Below, one piece after another: positions 22,625 to 31,712 of a stretch of DNA of 64,000 nt. The notes under the pieces were generated by a model that did no database searches, was not told the DNA's origin, and worked only from the letters and a program-made list of their open reading frames with translations. The position numbers and the translations under genes are program-made. The stretch is from Tuberibacillus sp. Marseille-P3662 (lineage in GTDB: Bacteria; Bacillota; Bacilli; Bacillales; Sporolactobacillaceae). Location: the NCBI RefSeq assembly GCF_900178005.1, contig NZ_FXBS01000006.1, positions 1,831,585 to 1,895,584 of the forward strand, in the 5' to 3' direction. Each line of letters opens with the position of its first letter. The first letter of the stretch is position 1.

Positions 22625-23746
22625 CTATTGTACAGGATGCTCCTTCATCACTAACCTTGATGTTGAATCCCCTTCTATTAATGTAGCTGATATTCTCTCG
22701 TTTCTAACTGTAAACGGTTCATGACGACACATGTCCATCAGCGTATTAACGGCTAACTTCCCGATCTCTTGTTCATTCTGTTTCAGGCGTGTGAAATTCC
22801 AACCAAGCACATTGTACTCTGGTCCATCAAAACAAAGAATCGACAGATCATTGGGCACGCGCAGGTCAAGTTGTTCGGCCGCTCGTTTGGCTAACACAGC
22901 AATATTATACTCAAAGGCAAATAAAGCAGAAATATGGGGGTTTTTTTGTATATGCTGCTTGATTACCTCAATATCTTCTTCTATATCTGCCTGAGGAATC
23001 GGAGCTGTGCTTCTGATATCGCTGCACCATAGATCCCTGTCGATTCTCACTTGCTTTTCGGCATAAGCCTCTATGATCCCATTAAACCGTGCCTCAATCG
23101 TTGTTGTTTCAATCATGTACGGGGAGAGAATGCCAATGTGATCGTGACCTAACTCAAACAAATAATTGATACCTAATTTGGCCGCCTCTTCATTTTTTGT
23201 GGATATCGACGTTGCTGCGACTGATTTAAAACACCGATCAATCAAAATAAATGGAAACTGATTTACAACCATTTTGAGAATTTCCGAACTATAATGTTCC
23301 GCTTGTGCCGGGAAAATAATTAAACCGTCCACGCCAAAGTCCAACAGCTCTTTAACAATCGTTTCTTCCCGCTTTGGATCTCCTAATGAGCGTTTCAATA
23401 TAATAAAACATTGATTTGATGAAGCCTCTTCTATACTTGATATCAGGTGGCTCGTAAAACTGTCGTCAAAATTAGTGACGACAAGACCAAATAAAGGTTT
23501 CTTATTAGATGCTTTTGCCTGTCTGTTCATTTTTTTGTCCTCGGCAACAAACGTCCCCTTACCCCGTTGACGGTAAACAAATCCTTCAGCTGCTAATTTT
23601 TCGAGAGCCTTTTTACTCGTAATGCGACTTACCTGAAATGATTCTGATACCTCTTTTTCTGACGGTAGACGGTCACCTGCTTGATATTTATCAGAACCAA
23701 TATCTTGCTTGAGTGATTGATATACTTGTTCATATAAAGATCTCAT
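22625..23746 (-). CDS. GntR-HTH / LacI-type sensor repressor of the mannoside operon
   Basis: A 373-residue protein with an N-terminal GntR winged helix (about 1-70: LYEQVYQSLKQDI, YQAGDRLPSEKEVSESFQVSR, GKGTFVA) fused to a LacI/periplasmic-binding-type effector domain (about 85-365: LFGLVVTNFDDSFTSHLISSIEE, FPFILIDR, HDHIGILSP, PNDLSILCFDGPEY). This is the AraR architecture. It is the last gene of the alpha-mannosidase operon and is probably its sugar-responsive repressor. The ATG at 23746 follows GAGGTG; a GTG at 23755 overlaps that site and is less likely. C-terminus at 22625. Confidence 0.85.
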   Translation of the reverse strand: MRSLYEQVYQSLKQDIGSDKYQAGDRLPSEKEVSESFQVSRITSKKALEKLAAEGFVYRQRGKGTFVAEDKKMNRQAKASNKKPLFGLVVTNFDDSFTSHLISSIEEASSNQCFIILKRSLGDPKREETIVKELLDFGVDGLIIFPAQAEHYSSEILKMVVNQFPFILIDRCFKSVAATSISTKNEEAAKLGINYLFELGHDHIGILSPYMIETTTIEARFNGIIEAYAEKQVRIDRDLWCSDIRSTAPIPQADIEEDIEVIKQHIQKNPHISALFAFEYNIAVLAKRAAEQLDLRVPNDLSILCFDGPEYNVLGWNFTRLKQNEQEIGKLAVNTLMDMCRHEPFTVRNERISATLIEGDSTSRLVMKEHPVQ

Positions 23747-23820
23747 GGTTGTCACCTCAGATCGTTAACAAGCCCTTTGATATATTTAAATCAATCATAC
23801 CAAAGGGCTAAAGAAAGAAC

Positions 23821-26800
23821 CTAATTTTTGCTTAGTTCAACAATAAAAGTCTTAATTTCATAGGGTTTGATATCAAATTCAAATGGTTGATCGATTCGTT
23901 TATCTGTCTCTATGGCACGCTCTAGTAAGTCACATTCCTGCCATGACATGATATTTAAATCACTCGTCATGGCTACCGTACTCCTTGCACCAGCAAATTC
24001 ATGAAGACGAACAATCACTTGATCAGTATCTTCCGCTTTTTTCACGGCATCAATCATGACATGATCACGATTGACAGCAAACATGGATAAATGGTCTGAA
24101 CCACCCGCTTGATAGGTTAATGGACAATTTAATGCCCATGCGTGCTGCACTGTCTGCCCTTCATACCAATCTCCCTGGTGCGGCAATAAGGCATAAGTAA
24201 AAGTATGTGTCCCTTGGTCTTGTTCCACGTCGGGATGTGTAGCTGATTTTAAAAGAGTGAGTCTCATCACGTTATCCTTAATGTCATGCCCGTACTTACA
24301 ATCATTTAATAGACTAACCCCATAGCCCGTCTCAGAGAGATCAGCCCATTGATGAGCGACCGACTCAAATCGGGCATAATCCCAGCTTGTATTCCAATGC
24401 GTTGGACGTTTGACATTGCCATACTGGATATCATAAGTCGCTTCTGTAGCCCGGATATCAACTGGAAAAGCCACCTTAAGCAGCTGGTGTCGTTCATGCC
24501 AATCAACCTGGGTTTCAAAGTCGATACGCGGGTGATTCGCATATAGAACCATATTCTGTGAGATGATTGAATGTCCAAATGTCCAAGTGAACCGGATAAC
24601 TATTCGAAGCGGACCCTCTTCGATGACCTCAGAACGGGTAAAATTGGTCACTTCCTTCATCTTTTCTTGATAAAACAAATCAATGTCCCAGGCATCAAAA
24701 TTCAACGGTTTATCTTCAAATATTTGCAACACATTCCCTCGGGCTTGTGGAGCTAGCACATTGCGGTTTCTTTTCCGGTCGACGAGTTTGGTTAACTGAC
24801 CATGACGGTTCCAAGCCATCTCATAATAGGGAGATATCACTTCATGATCAGAGATATCAAAGGCTGATGGCCTTTCGTCCTGATCATAAGCCTTGTCATA
24901 TTGAATCGTCGTTTTGCCTAGAGAAGGAATATTGTTGACATTGACGAGCCACTGCCCCTCCGCCGTTTGTTGTGCGTCTAACAGGTTACCCTCTCTATCT
25001 TTCCATACTCTATCTGACTCTGTGCAGTCAATTGTAATAAGGTCACTTCGCTCCGTAGAGGATGAGTTGAAAATGGTGAACCGCTGTGTATCATCGCCGG
25101 TGACTAATGTTCCTGCAGCATGTGACCATGACAACTGAGCAAGCTCATGAGCCTGGGCATAGTCTTGCTGACTATCTTCATAGACTTCACGAATCGACGA
25201 TCCCGGAATAATATCATGGAACTGGTTCCGCAATACAATCTTCCAACTTTCTGTCAGTTCTTTGCTGAGATAACTCGACCAATCTTCTAACAGAACACTG
25301 TTCAGCGTATTCATCCATTCGGTTTCTCTTAAGAGGGACTCCATTTTTCGATTCATCCGCTTGTTCTCAGCCTGACTTGTGTAGGTGCCACGGTGATATT
25401 CTAAATACAATTCTCCATCCCATGTATGGACATATTGATTCGTTTGATCGATCGTATCATGAAGCCGGGTGAAATAGTCATCGGCTCTCCCGGTTTTCAC
25501 CTTAGGTAGCCCGGGCATGTTATCTAACCGTCTTCTCATTTCTAGCATCTCACGGTTAACACCGCCGCCCCCATCTCCATGGCCATAAGATAGCAATAAT
25601 TCTTGATTGATATCCTTATCACGATAAGCTTCCCATATCCCTTTCACTGTTTTCGCTGTAATTTTTCCATTATACGTATAGAATCTGCGATCATCTTCGG
25701 GTGTCGTAATGAAATGGGTCAAGATTTCCGTTCCGTCTATCCCGCGCCACATAAATGTATCATGCGGCATTTTATTATACTGGCTCCAACTAATTTTCGT
25801 CGTCATAAATGTTTTAATACCCGACTTCACTAGAATTTGCGGAAGGGCCCAGCTGTAGCCGAACACATCCGGCAGCCATAAGTACTCCGAATCTTTACCA
25901 AATTGTTGCCGGAAAAATTTTGTCCCTAATAATAATTGCCGGACAAGCGATTCACCAGAGGTTAAATTACAATCCGCTTCCAGCCACATTCCCCCCTCTG
26001 TTTCCCAGCGCCCTTCTTCGACTCTTTTTTCAATCTGTTGGAAGATTTCCGGGTAATCCTGTTTGATATATTCATATAATTGAGGTTGAGTCTGCAAAAA
26101 TGTGTAATCTGGAAATTGCTCCATTAATCGGAGTACAGTGGAAAATGAGCGCGCGGCTTTCTCTCTCGTATGCTTGAGCCGCCATAACCAGGCCACGTCG
26201 ATATGGGTATGCCCAATCGCCTGAACAGTAACTGGATGATTTTTGGGCATGTTGTCAATCGCCTCATTAAGAAAAGCTTGCGCCTGATAGATGGTTTCAT
26301 AAAAATCATCAGAACCTGGATACGACCAATCAATATCATGGAAAGCTTGATTTAACGCATGCAGCAAGGTTTGTCGTTCGGGTTGGGACTCCTGTAAGGT
26401 TTTCACTGTTTCAATTGCTGCCGTTGCCGTAAAGTAGAGATCATCAACTTTTTCATCCAAACAAGCTAGATAAGCCGTCTTCAATTGATGCTCCTGTAGG
26501 GTCGGGACACCTCCTCCTTCAAGGCCCGACCAAAGGCGAAAACACAATTCAATCGTTGTGCCCGCGAAGCTACTGTCAAAAAAGACTTCTTGATGATTCA
26601 TATCAACACCCTGATAGGGTTCACCGTTCAGATAGAGCAGGGATTCGAATCCGGAATTCGTCCCTCCGCCTGTCTTGCCAAAATCAAATACGCCAACGAT
26701 CTTGCGCCCTTTCCAATCATCCGGAATAGATATATCTGTTTTTAACCACAAATATTTATCCCGGCCTTCCCATCTGTCTCCAACTTGCATCGTTTGCCAT

Positions 26801-26943
26801 GAACCAGCTTCTGAAGGTCTTTCTCCAATAGCTCCCTCTTCATCCATGCTAGTAGCAAAAGTCGAAATCAATTGAGCATTCCGATAACGATAAACATTCA
26901 ATTCTTTAATCCGTTGATCTAATTTTTCAACTGTCCAAAATAT
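23821..26943 (-). CDS. GH38 alpha-mannosidase
   Basis: A protein of about 1040 residues. The GH38 catalytic domain contains GHTHIDVAWLWRLKHTREKAARSF (zinc-binding His-x-Asp, about 255) and WLPDVFGYSWALPQIL (nucleophile Asp). Mid-domain and C-terminal beta domains follow, and the N-terminal 200 residues form a carbohydrate-binding-like sandwich. There is no signal peptide: a cytosolic enzyme that trims imported alpha-mannosides. AAAGGAG (26952-26958) sits eight bases before an ATA that begins the family-like N-terminus (FWTVEKLDQRIKEL). The only conventional alternative, GTG at 26952, overlaps the ribosome site itself. It lies between the ABC permease and regulator genes. Confidence 0.88.
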   Translation of the reverse strand: MFWTVEKLDQRIKELNVYRYRNAQLISTFATSMDEEGAIGERPSEAGSWQTMQVGDRWEGRDKYLWLKTDISIPDDWKGRKIVGVFDFGKTGGGTNSGFESLLYLNGEPYQGVDMNHQEVFFDSSFAGTTIELCFRLWSGLEGGGVPTLQEHQLKTAYLACLDEKVDDLYFTATAAIETVKTLQESQPERQTLLHALNQAFHDIDWSYPGSDDFYETIYQAQAFLNEAIDNMPKNHPVTVQAIGHTHIDVAWLWRLKHTREKAARSFSTVLRLMEQFPDYTFLQTQPQLYEYIKQDYPEIFQQIEKRVEEGRWETEGGMWLEADCNLTSGESLVRQLLLGTKFFRQQFGKDSEYLWLPDVFGYSWALPQILVKSGIKTFMTTKISWSQYNKMPHDTFMWRGIDGTEILTHFITTPEDDRRFYTYNGKITAKTVKGIWEAYRDKDINQELLLSYGHGDGGGGVNREMLEMRRRLDNMPGLPKVKTGRADDYFTRLHDTIDQTNQYVHTWDGELYLEYHRGTYTSQAENKRMNRKMESLLRETEWMNTLNSVLLEDWSSYLSKELTESWKIVLRNQFHDIIPGSSIREVYEDSQQDYAQAHELAQLSWSHAAGTLVTGDDTQRFTIFNSSSTERSDLITIDCTESDRVWKDREGNLLDAQQTAEGQWLVNVNNIPSLGKTTIQYDKAYDQDERPSAFDISDHEVISPYYEMAWNRHGQLTKLVDRKRNRNVLAPQARGNVLQIFEDKPLNFDAWDIDLFYQEKMKEVTNFTRSEVIEEGPLRIVIRFTWTFGHSIISQNMVLYANHPRIDFETQVDWHERHQLLKVAFPVDIRATEATYDIQYGNVKRPTHWNTSWDYARFESVAHQWADLSETGYGVSLLNDCKYGHDIKDNVMRLTLLKSATHPDVEQDQGTHTFTYALLPHQGDWYEGQTVQHAWALNCPLTYQAGGSDHLSMFAVNRDHVMIDAVKKAEDTDQVIVRLHEFAGARSTVAMTSDLNIMSWQECDLLERAIETDKRIDQPFEFDIKPYEIKTFIVELSKN

Positions 26944-26969
26944 AAGAACCACTCCTTTAGTTAGTCTGG

Positions 26970-27794
26970 TTATCCTTTTGTCGCTCCCCCGAGGCTAAAT
27001 CCTTGGGACATAAATCGTTGTGAAAAAATATAGAGAATAACGGCCGGCAATGTATAAATGAATGAGAAAGCAGCTAACTTTCCGTACTCAACCAGACCGT
27101 AATTCCCGAAAAATTGATAGATCGTAACGGAAGCCGGGAATTTTTCTGGTGTTTGAATCAAAATATAAGGAACAAAGAAATTCCCCCAACTCATGGAAAA
27201 GGTAAAAATCGCCACCGTACATATTCCTGGAATCATAAGGGGAGCGACCACCTTGCGCAGTCCTTTCCACACAGACGATCCATCAACCCATGCTGACTCC
27301 TCCAATTCCAACGGAACGGCATCCATAAAATTTTTCATCATCCATATCCCGTATGGCAGCCCTGAAGCTGTTAAAAATAACATCGTGCCAACGAGCGAAT
27401 CCTGCAAATTCAAAAATAGAAACATCTGATAAACCGGAACCATCACCGCCGTAATCGGTAAGGCCGTCATAAATAAGATGGTATACATAAAAGGTTGTTT
27501 ATACTTAAGAGTATAACGCGAAAGCGGATAAGCTGCCATTCCGGCAACGACCACAACGAGTGTCGCTTGACCTAAAGACAGAAACAATCCGATGATAAAG
27601 GCTCGAATATTAGCTGGGTCGACTAATATTGAGACAAAGTTATCAAACGTTAGCGCATCCGGTAAAGTGAGAGATTGCTGTGCATTGGGATCAAACGACG
27701 CAAACAACATCCATAACAACGGTAACAAAAAGAAACAACCTATTGCTGTGAGAATCACATATGGCATCACTTTTTCCCATTTTAAACGGTTCAT
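26970..27794 (-). CDS. CUT1 sugar ABC permease, MalG-type (mannoside importer)
   Basis: A 274-residue inner-membrane subunit with six helices and the EAA loop ELEESAWVDGSSVWKGLRKVVAPLMIPG that docks the ATPase. The start follows AAGGAGG. Paired with the MalF-type gene 16 bases upstream and the binding protein before that. No ATPase gene is in the operon, so a shared MsmX-type ATPase is expected. The mannosidase directly downstream points to alpha-mannosides or mannose oligosaccharides as cargo. Confidence 0.88.
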   Translation of the reverse strand: MNRLKWEKVMPYVILTAIGCFFLLPLLWMLFASFDPNAQQSLTLPDALTFDNFVSILVDPANIRAFIIGLFLSLGQATLVVVVAGMAAYPLSRYTLKYKQPFMYTILFMTALPITAVMVPVYQMFLFLNLQDSLVGTMLFLTASGLPYGIWMMKNFMDAVPLELEESAWVDGSSVWKGLRKVVAPLMIPGICTVAIFTFSMSWGNFFVPYILIQTPEKFPASVTIYQFFGNYGLVEYGKLAAFSFIYTLPAVILYIFSQRFMSQGFSLGGATKG

Positions 27795-27810
27795 TCGCTG
27801 ACCTCCTTCT

Positions 27811-28731
27811 CTATAATTTCACTTTCATTGAGCGGATGTAGCTGAGACTAGCAATAATGCCAATAATCAATAGCACTAACGATATCGCTGTCCCATACCC
27901 TAATTGATAATTGACAAAAGCTTGATTATACATAAAGATAGGAAGCGTTTGGGTCGCTGTTCCGGGACCTCCCCCGGTCATGGTATAAATTAATGTGAAC
28001 ACACCTAATGTCTGCAGCGTGACTAAGATCATGTTAGTCACAATCGACCCTTTGACCATAGGCAAAATCACTCTTATTAACACTTGAAATCTTGAGGCAC
28101 CATCAATAATAGCTGCTTCTTCGATCGTTTTCGGAACATCGTCTAAAGAGGCTTGAAACACCATCATTGAAAAAGCGGTCCCATGCCATATATTAGCTAT
28201 ACACACACTAATCATTGGAAAAGAGTATAACCAGGTGATGGAGTGTAACCCCATCGATTCCAATATCATATTCAATGTTCCGTTATCACTTAGAAACGCA
28301 ACCCAGCAAAATGCCACAACAATTTCAGGGGTAACCCATCCCGCAATAACAATAATGCCAATGATCCGGCGAAACGATTTGTTTCTTTCCTTCATCAGAA
28401 TCGCCAGAAGGAAGCCCAATACTTGTTGGCCAATGACCGCTGAGAGAAGTAAAAAGATAATCGTTTTAACCACGCTAATCCGAAAATCCGGATCATGAAA
28501 CATGCTGACAAAGTTGTCAAACCCCGTAAATTCAGTGCTTTGAGCCCCCGCGCCAGTCAGAGCTAAATCAGTAAAAGAAAAGTAAAACGTTAAAACAATT
28601 GGCCCGACAAAGAAAATCAATAATAAGATCCATGAAGGAAATAAAAAGAGTATGGATCTAAGCAATGTTGCGTCTTTTTTCCGCTTTTGACGCTTCACAT
28701 GAGATGTTGATCTAACTGGATCGGCATTCAT
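27811..28731 (-). CDS. CUT1 sugar ABC permease, MalF-type (mannoside importer)
   Basis: A 306-residue membrane subunit with a basic cytosolic N-terminus (VKRQKRKKDATLL), six helices and the EAA loop TIEEAAIIDGASRFQVLIRVILPMVKGS. It should pair with the MalG-type subunit to form the channel for the sugar delivered by the lipoprotein encoded upstream. The ATG follows GAGGTG. Second gene of the mannoside operon. Confidence 0.88.
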   Translation of the reverse strand: MNADPVRSTSHVKRQKRKKDATLLRSILFLFPSWILLLIFFVGPIVLTFYFSFTDLALTGAGAQSTEFTGFDNFVSMFHDPDFRISVVKTIIFLLLSAVIGQQVLGFLLAILMKERNKSFRRIIGIIVIAGWVTPEIVVAFCWVAFLSDNGTLNMILESMGLHSITWLYSFPMISVCIANIWHGTAFSMMVFQASLDDVPKTIEEAAIIDGASRFQVLIRVILPMVKGSIVTNMILVTLQTLGVFTLIYTMTGGGPGTATQTLPIFMYNQAFVNYQLGYGTAISLVLLIIGIIASLSYIRSMKVKL

Positions 28732-28802
28732 ATTAACACCTCTTCCCTATTCAAATCATAGCTTCCTTTCTGAAGTTATAGAAAGGAAGCCATAAGATAC
28801 CC

Positions 28803-30185
28803 TTACTCTTCCATCACTTTATCTTGACCCACTATATCTGTAACATTTTTCTTATATTGTTTGGCTGCCTCTTGGGGGGTTAACTTATCGGTAACGACAT
28901 CTTCTACAAGTGATTGAATGGTCGTTGATACATTGGGATATTTGGCTACAGCCGGACGAAAATGGGTCGTCTTCAGAAACTCTGTCGCCTTTTCAAACAT
29001 CGGCATATCTTTGTAATCGGATTCTTTAGCAACATCCTTACGAGGAGTCAGGCTCCGTTCTTTCAGCAGCAGACTCAAGTTATGTTCTTGACTAGAAGCC
29101 ATTTTGATAAATTCCCAGGCCAAATCCTTACTATTGGAATTTTTCGGAATAGATAAGGCCCAGCCTCCTGACATAGACGTGGTTCCAGGCTCTTGACCTT
29201 TTTCCGTTGGCATGGGAGCATAACCTAAGGCATCAAACGCTTCCGGCCATGGTGCCGGTCCATCTTCATGCCAGTTCCCTGTTTGCCAAATACCATCAAG
29301 CCCAATCGCAAGCTTACCTTGAGGCATTAATTGTTGGTAAGCCACAGTTCCCCCTTGCCCATTTAATACTTTAGAAAGACTTGGGCCAAGTCCGTTCTCA
29401 TAGACCGTGTCAATAAACTTGAATGTATTTAAAATCCCGTCACTTTTCACAATCCATTTTTGGGATGCTTGATCGTATAAAGGATCACCTGTTCCGTACA
29501 ATAACATCTCGAACGTTTGCATGGAGGTGGCTTCACCCGTGGCTTTCCCGGAGTTCATCCATAAAGGAACCACATCGTCTCCGAATGTTTCTTTAATGGT
29601 TGTTGCTGCCTGTAAAATATCATCCCAATTTTTAGGTTCCCACGGGACAGGAAGTCCTGCCTGTTCGAAAAGTTCCTTGTTGTACCAGAGTCCACGAGAA
29701 TCGGTATTGTATGGCACACCATAAACCTTGCCATCCTGTGCAATGACGCCCTTTTTGATCTTTTCAATATATTTATCCCATTCACTCCAATTTTTCACAC
29801 GATCATCTAGCGGCTCAAGGTAGCCTGCACTGGCATCGGAATTGATCATAAATGTGTCTTCCGTCACGATATCTGGAGCTGTGTTTTTAGATTTAAGCAG
29901 GAGGGCGATTTTAGCAAAATAGTCCCCTTCAGACACTTCAAGCGGAGCTAGGTTTACATTGACATCAGGGTGGGCTTTCTCAAACTCCGGTATGATTTCA
30001 TGATTCAGCCAATCGATAAGACCTTTGTTCGTGCCCCCTCCAGAGCGAAATGTAATGCTAAGCTCCTTCTTGGAATCTCCTTCTTCATTGGTGCTTGATG
30101 TACCAGATGAACAGGCTGACATAACAACCAGACAAGCCAAGATCATTGAAGCAACGGCTAAGCCTTTCTTCTTGATCAACCACAA
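28803..30185 (-). CDS. Sugar-binding lipoprotein of the mannoside importer
   Basis: About 460 residues: a lipoprotein signal ending VMSACSSG, then a family 1 extracellular solute-binding domain (ITFRSGGGTNKGLIDWLNHEIIPEFEKAHPDV, VYGVPYNTDSRGLWYNKELFEQAGL, GGWALSIPKNS). It captures the oligosaccharide outside the membrane. AAGGAG abuts two ATGs (30194, 30191) at zero and three bases, so a TTG at 30185, nine bases away, is the better-spaced start; an ATG start would add only three residues. First gene of the operon, behind a cre site. Confidence 0.87.
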   Translation of the reverse strand: MWLIKKKGLAVASMILACLVVMSACSSGTSSTNEEGDSKKELSITFRSGGGTNKGLIDWLNHEIIPEFEKAHPDVNVNLAPLEVSEGDYFAKIALLLKSKNTAPDIVTEDTFMINSDASAGYLEPLDDRVKNWSEWDKYIEKIKKGVIAQDGKVYGVPYNTDSRGLWYNKELFEQAGLPVPWEPKNWDDILQAATTIKETFGDDVVPLWMNSGKATGEATSMQTFEMLLYGTGDPLYDQASQKWIVKSDGILNTFKFIDTVYENGLGPSLSKVLNGQGGTVAYQQLMPQGKLAIGLDGIWQTGNWHEDGPAPWPEAFDALGYAPMPTEKGQEPGTTSMSGGWALSIPKNSNSKDLAWEFIKMASSQEHNLSLLLKERSLTPRKDVAKESDYKDMPMFEKATEFLKTTHFRPAVAKYPNVSTTIQSLVEDVVTDKLTPQEAAKQYKKNVTDIVGQDKVMEE

Positions 30186-30238
30186 ACTCATCATCTCCTT
30201 ATATCATTTTTGTCAATGGAAACGATCAATCTCAGTTA

Positions 30239-30252
30239 GGTAAGCGTTTTCA
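30239..30252 (-). promoter_or_regulatory. cre site of the mannoside operon
   Basis: TGAAAACGCTTACC on the minus strand matches the catabolite-responsive element consensus TGNAANCGNTNNCA at all but the last base. It lies about 50 bases before the binding-protein start. A weaker half-match, TGGAAACGATCA, is on the plus strand at 30216-30227. CcpA repression by preferred sugars is expected. Confidence 0.7.
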
Positions 30253-30576
30253 AAAAAATATAAAAGTTATAGTGGTTCCTTTCATTTATTCCGACATTCT
30301 ATCGCCCTCCATCTTTCATACTATTGATCCTCCTAAGAAACTGGATTGTTGGATAAATAACTTACTTGATATATATGTATATGCCAATATATTTATTAAG
30401 CTTTTTTTAATGTTTTTATATCGTTCATTCAAATGTTTCAGGACATGGCAACGACCAACCTGCATGCTCCTTGAGCCACCGAAGTCCACCCCTTACTCTA
30501 AGGCATATCCATTATTGTTTTTTTGAAATTGGTATAACTTTTGTAATCACTTTATGGATCCAGCCAACATAATTAA
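30253..30576. other. Gene-free stretch upstream of the mannoside operon
   Basis: AT-rich sequence with no frame that has a ribosome site. A plus-strand frame at 30272-30526 lacks both a ribosome site and protein-like composition. Upstream promoter elements of the mannoside operon probably lie at the left end. Confidence 0.5.
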
Positions 30577-30605
30577 TGGCCACCTGCTGTCAAAACAGGT
30601 GGCCA
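30577..30605 (-). terminator. Terminator after the nuclease gene
   Basis: TGGCCACCTG (30577-30586) and CAGGTGGCCA (30596-30605) form a perfect 10-bp stem with a nine-base loop. On the minus strand TTAATTATGTT follows, a modest U tract. Confidence 0.65.
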
Positions 30606-30641
30606 CTTTCTCCTCATATTCATCTATTAGGCTTATTCATT

Positions 30642-31565
30642 TCACATTGGTTCCTCGTTTAAATCATTCATTGCCTCAGGGAAATCTATAAATGGATTAC
30701 GATTTCCTTGAATGTCATAGATGGCTTGATTACGGTGTTTTTCGTAAAGATCAGGCGGATGGGACTGATGCCAATTGAGTAACAGTTCTGTGTCAATATC
30801 ATCCTTATAGGTTGGTTCAATGTCATCAGGATACCTTAATAAAAAATATAACACAGCTCGAGCAACCGTTCCTTTAGCATATGCCGGTTCAAATAAGCCT
30901 TGATCGGCTTTGCCACACCCTTCTTCTACCTTCTTAATATTCACTTGACCCGGCTCGTAATCGGAAAAATCATGGTAAGGATAATTGCTTCTAATGGAGT
31001 TGCAAACAGGTTCACAGGTAAATAGGTGGTGAAGGTCACCGCGCATCGGCTCTTGTTCATTGAACCAAGATTGCGGCACGGTATGCTCACAATTATATTT
31101 GAGGTCGCTTGCGATGCGTACCAGTTGGGCCCTTGCCTTATCTTGATCCTCGTCCATCACCTTTTTGATCTCTTCTTTACGCTTTATGGAGGTTTCATAG
31201 TCCTCTCTTATAACCTCTTCTGCTTGACGCTTCTGCCCGGAGTAAATACTCGCGAGATGCCCATCCGGTCGTAAGTCAACCCAGGGATAAACATACTCAC
31301 TTGGGTCGTACTGCACCTTGTTAGTATGCGTGTCTTGGAGAAGCCGTTTGAGTGACTGCATGATATCATCATTAGGACTGTCGAAATCAATGTTGCGATA
31401 ATACTCCTCAATTGTTTGCTTATCTTGTTCTTCATCATAATAGGCTTTTTCGTCTTTATGGATGTTGGTTATCGTTTCTGTAAGGTGTGAGAGGATGGTA
31501 CTGAGACGGTGGCGATCGGTTGATACCGAAAGAAGTCTTTCCTTTTGCTCGCGGCTTAAGGACAT
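30642..31565 (-). CDS. Endonuclease I (EndA/BsnI) family nuclease without signal peptide
   Basis: A 307-residue protein. The C-terminal half is a His-Me-finger nuclease of the endonuclease I family: NCEHTVPQSWF (catalytic His), MRGDLHHLFTCEPVCNSIRSNYPYHDF (metal-site Asn) and GTVARAVLYFLLRYP. The first 100 residues are a helical, charged extension. Known relatives such as B. subtilis BsnI (YurI) are secreted; here the Met at 31565 after AGGAGG gives no signal peptide, and the longer frame to 31613 gives none either. Its neighbour on the same strand is an AprX-like intracellular protease. Confidence 0.82.
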   Translation of the reverse strand: MSLSREQKERLLSVSTDRHRLSTILSHLTETITNIHKDEKAYYDEEQDKQTIEEYYRNIDFDSPNDDIMQSLKRLLQDTHTNKVQYDPSEYVYPWVDLRPDGHLASIYSGQKRQAEEVIREDYETSIKRKEEIKKVMDEDQDKARAQLVRIASDLKYNCEHTVPQSWFNEQEPMRGDLHHLFTCEPVCNSIRSNYPYHDFSDYEPGQVNIKKVEEGCGKADQGLFEPAYAKGTVARAVLYFLLRYPDDIEPTYKDDIDTELLLNWHQSHPPDLYEKHRNQAIYDIQGNRNPFIDFPEAMNDLNEEPM

Positions 31566-31642
31566 GTTCATTCCTCCTATATGGGAATCCTCGAGAAAAA
31601 AGCTCTTCTTCACTTCGACTAACGCCGGAAGACCATAACTCG

Positions 31643-31685
31643 ATCAGCTTCTATCACCCGGCGAAAGGCGGGTGATAGGGCTGAT
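31643..31685. other. Long perfect hairpin between protease and nuclease genes
   Basis: CTATCACCCG (31651-31660) and CGGGTGATAG (31669-31678) form a perfect 10-bp stem around GCGAAAGG. ATCAGC (31643-31648) and GCTGAT (31680-31685) extend it by six pairs across a small internal loop. No U tract follows on either strand, so it is an mRNA stabiliser, processing site or structured leader rather than a classical terminator. Confidence 0.6.
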
Positions 31686-31712
31686 GCAAAGGGGGTTCAT
31701 GAGATCCGATAC

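Noticed and set aside
30272-30526. Plus-strand frame upstream of the mannoside operon
   Set aside because: No ribosome site, AT-driven composition and no recognisable protein pattern.
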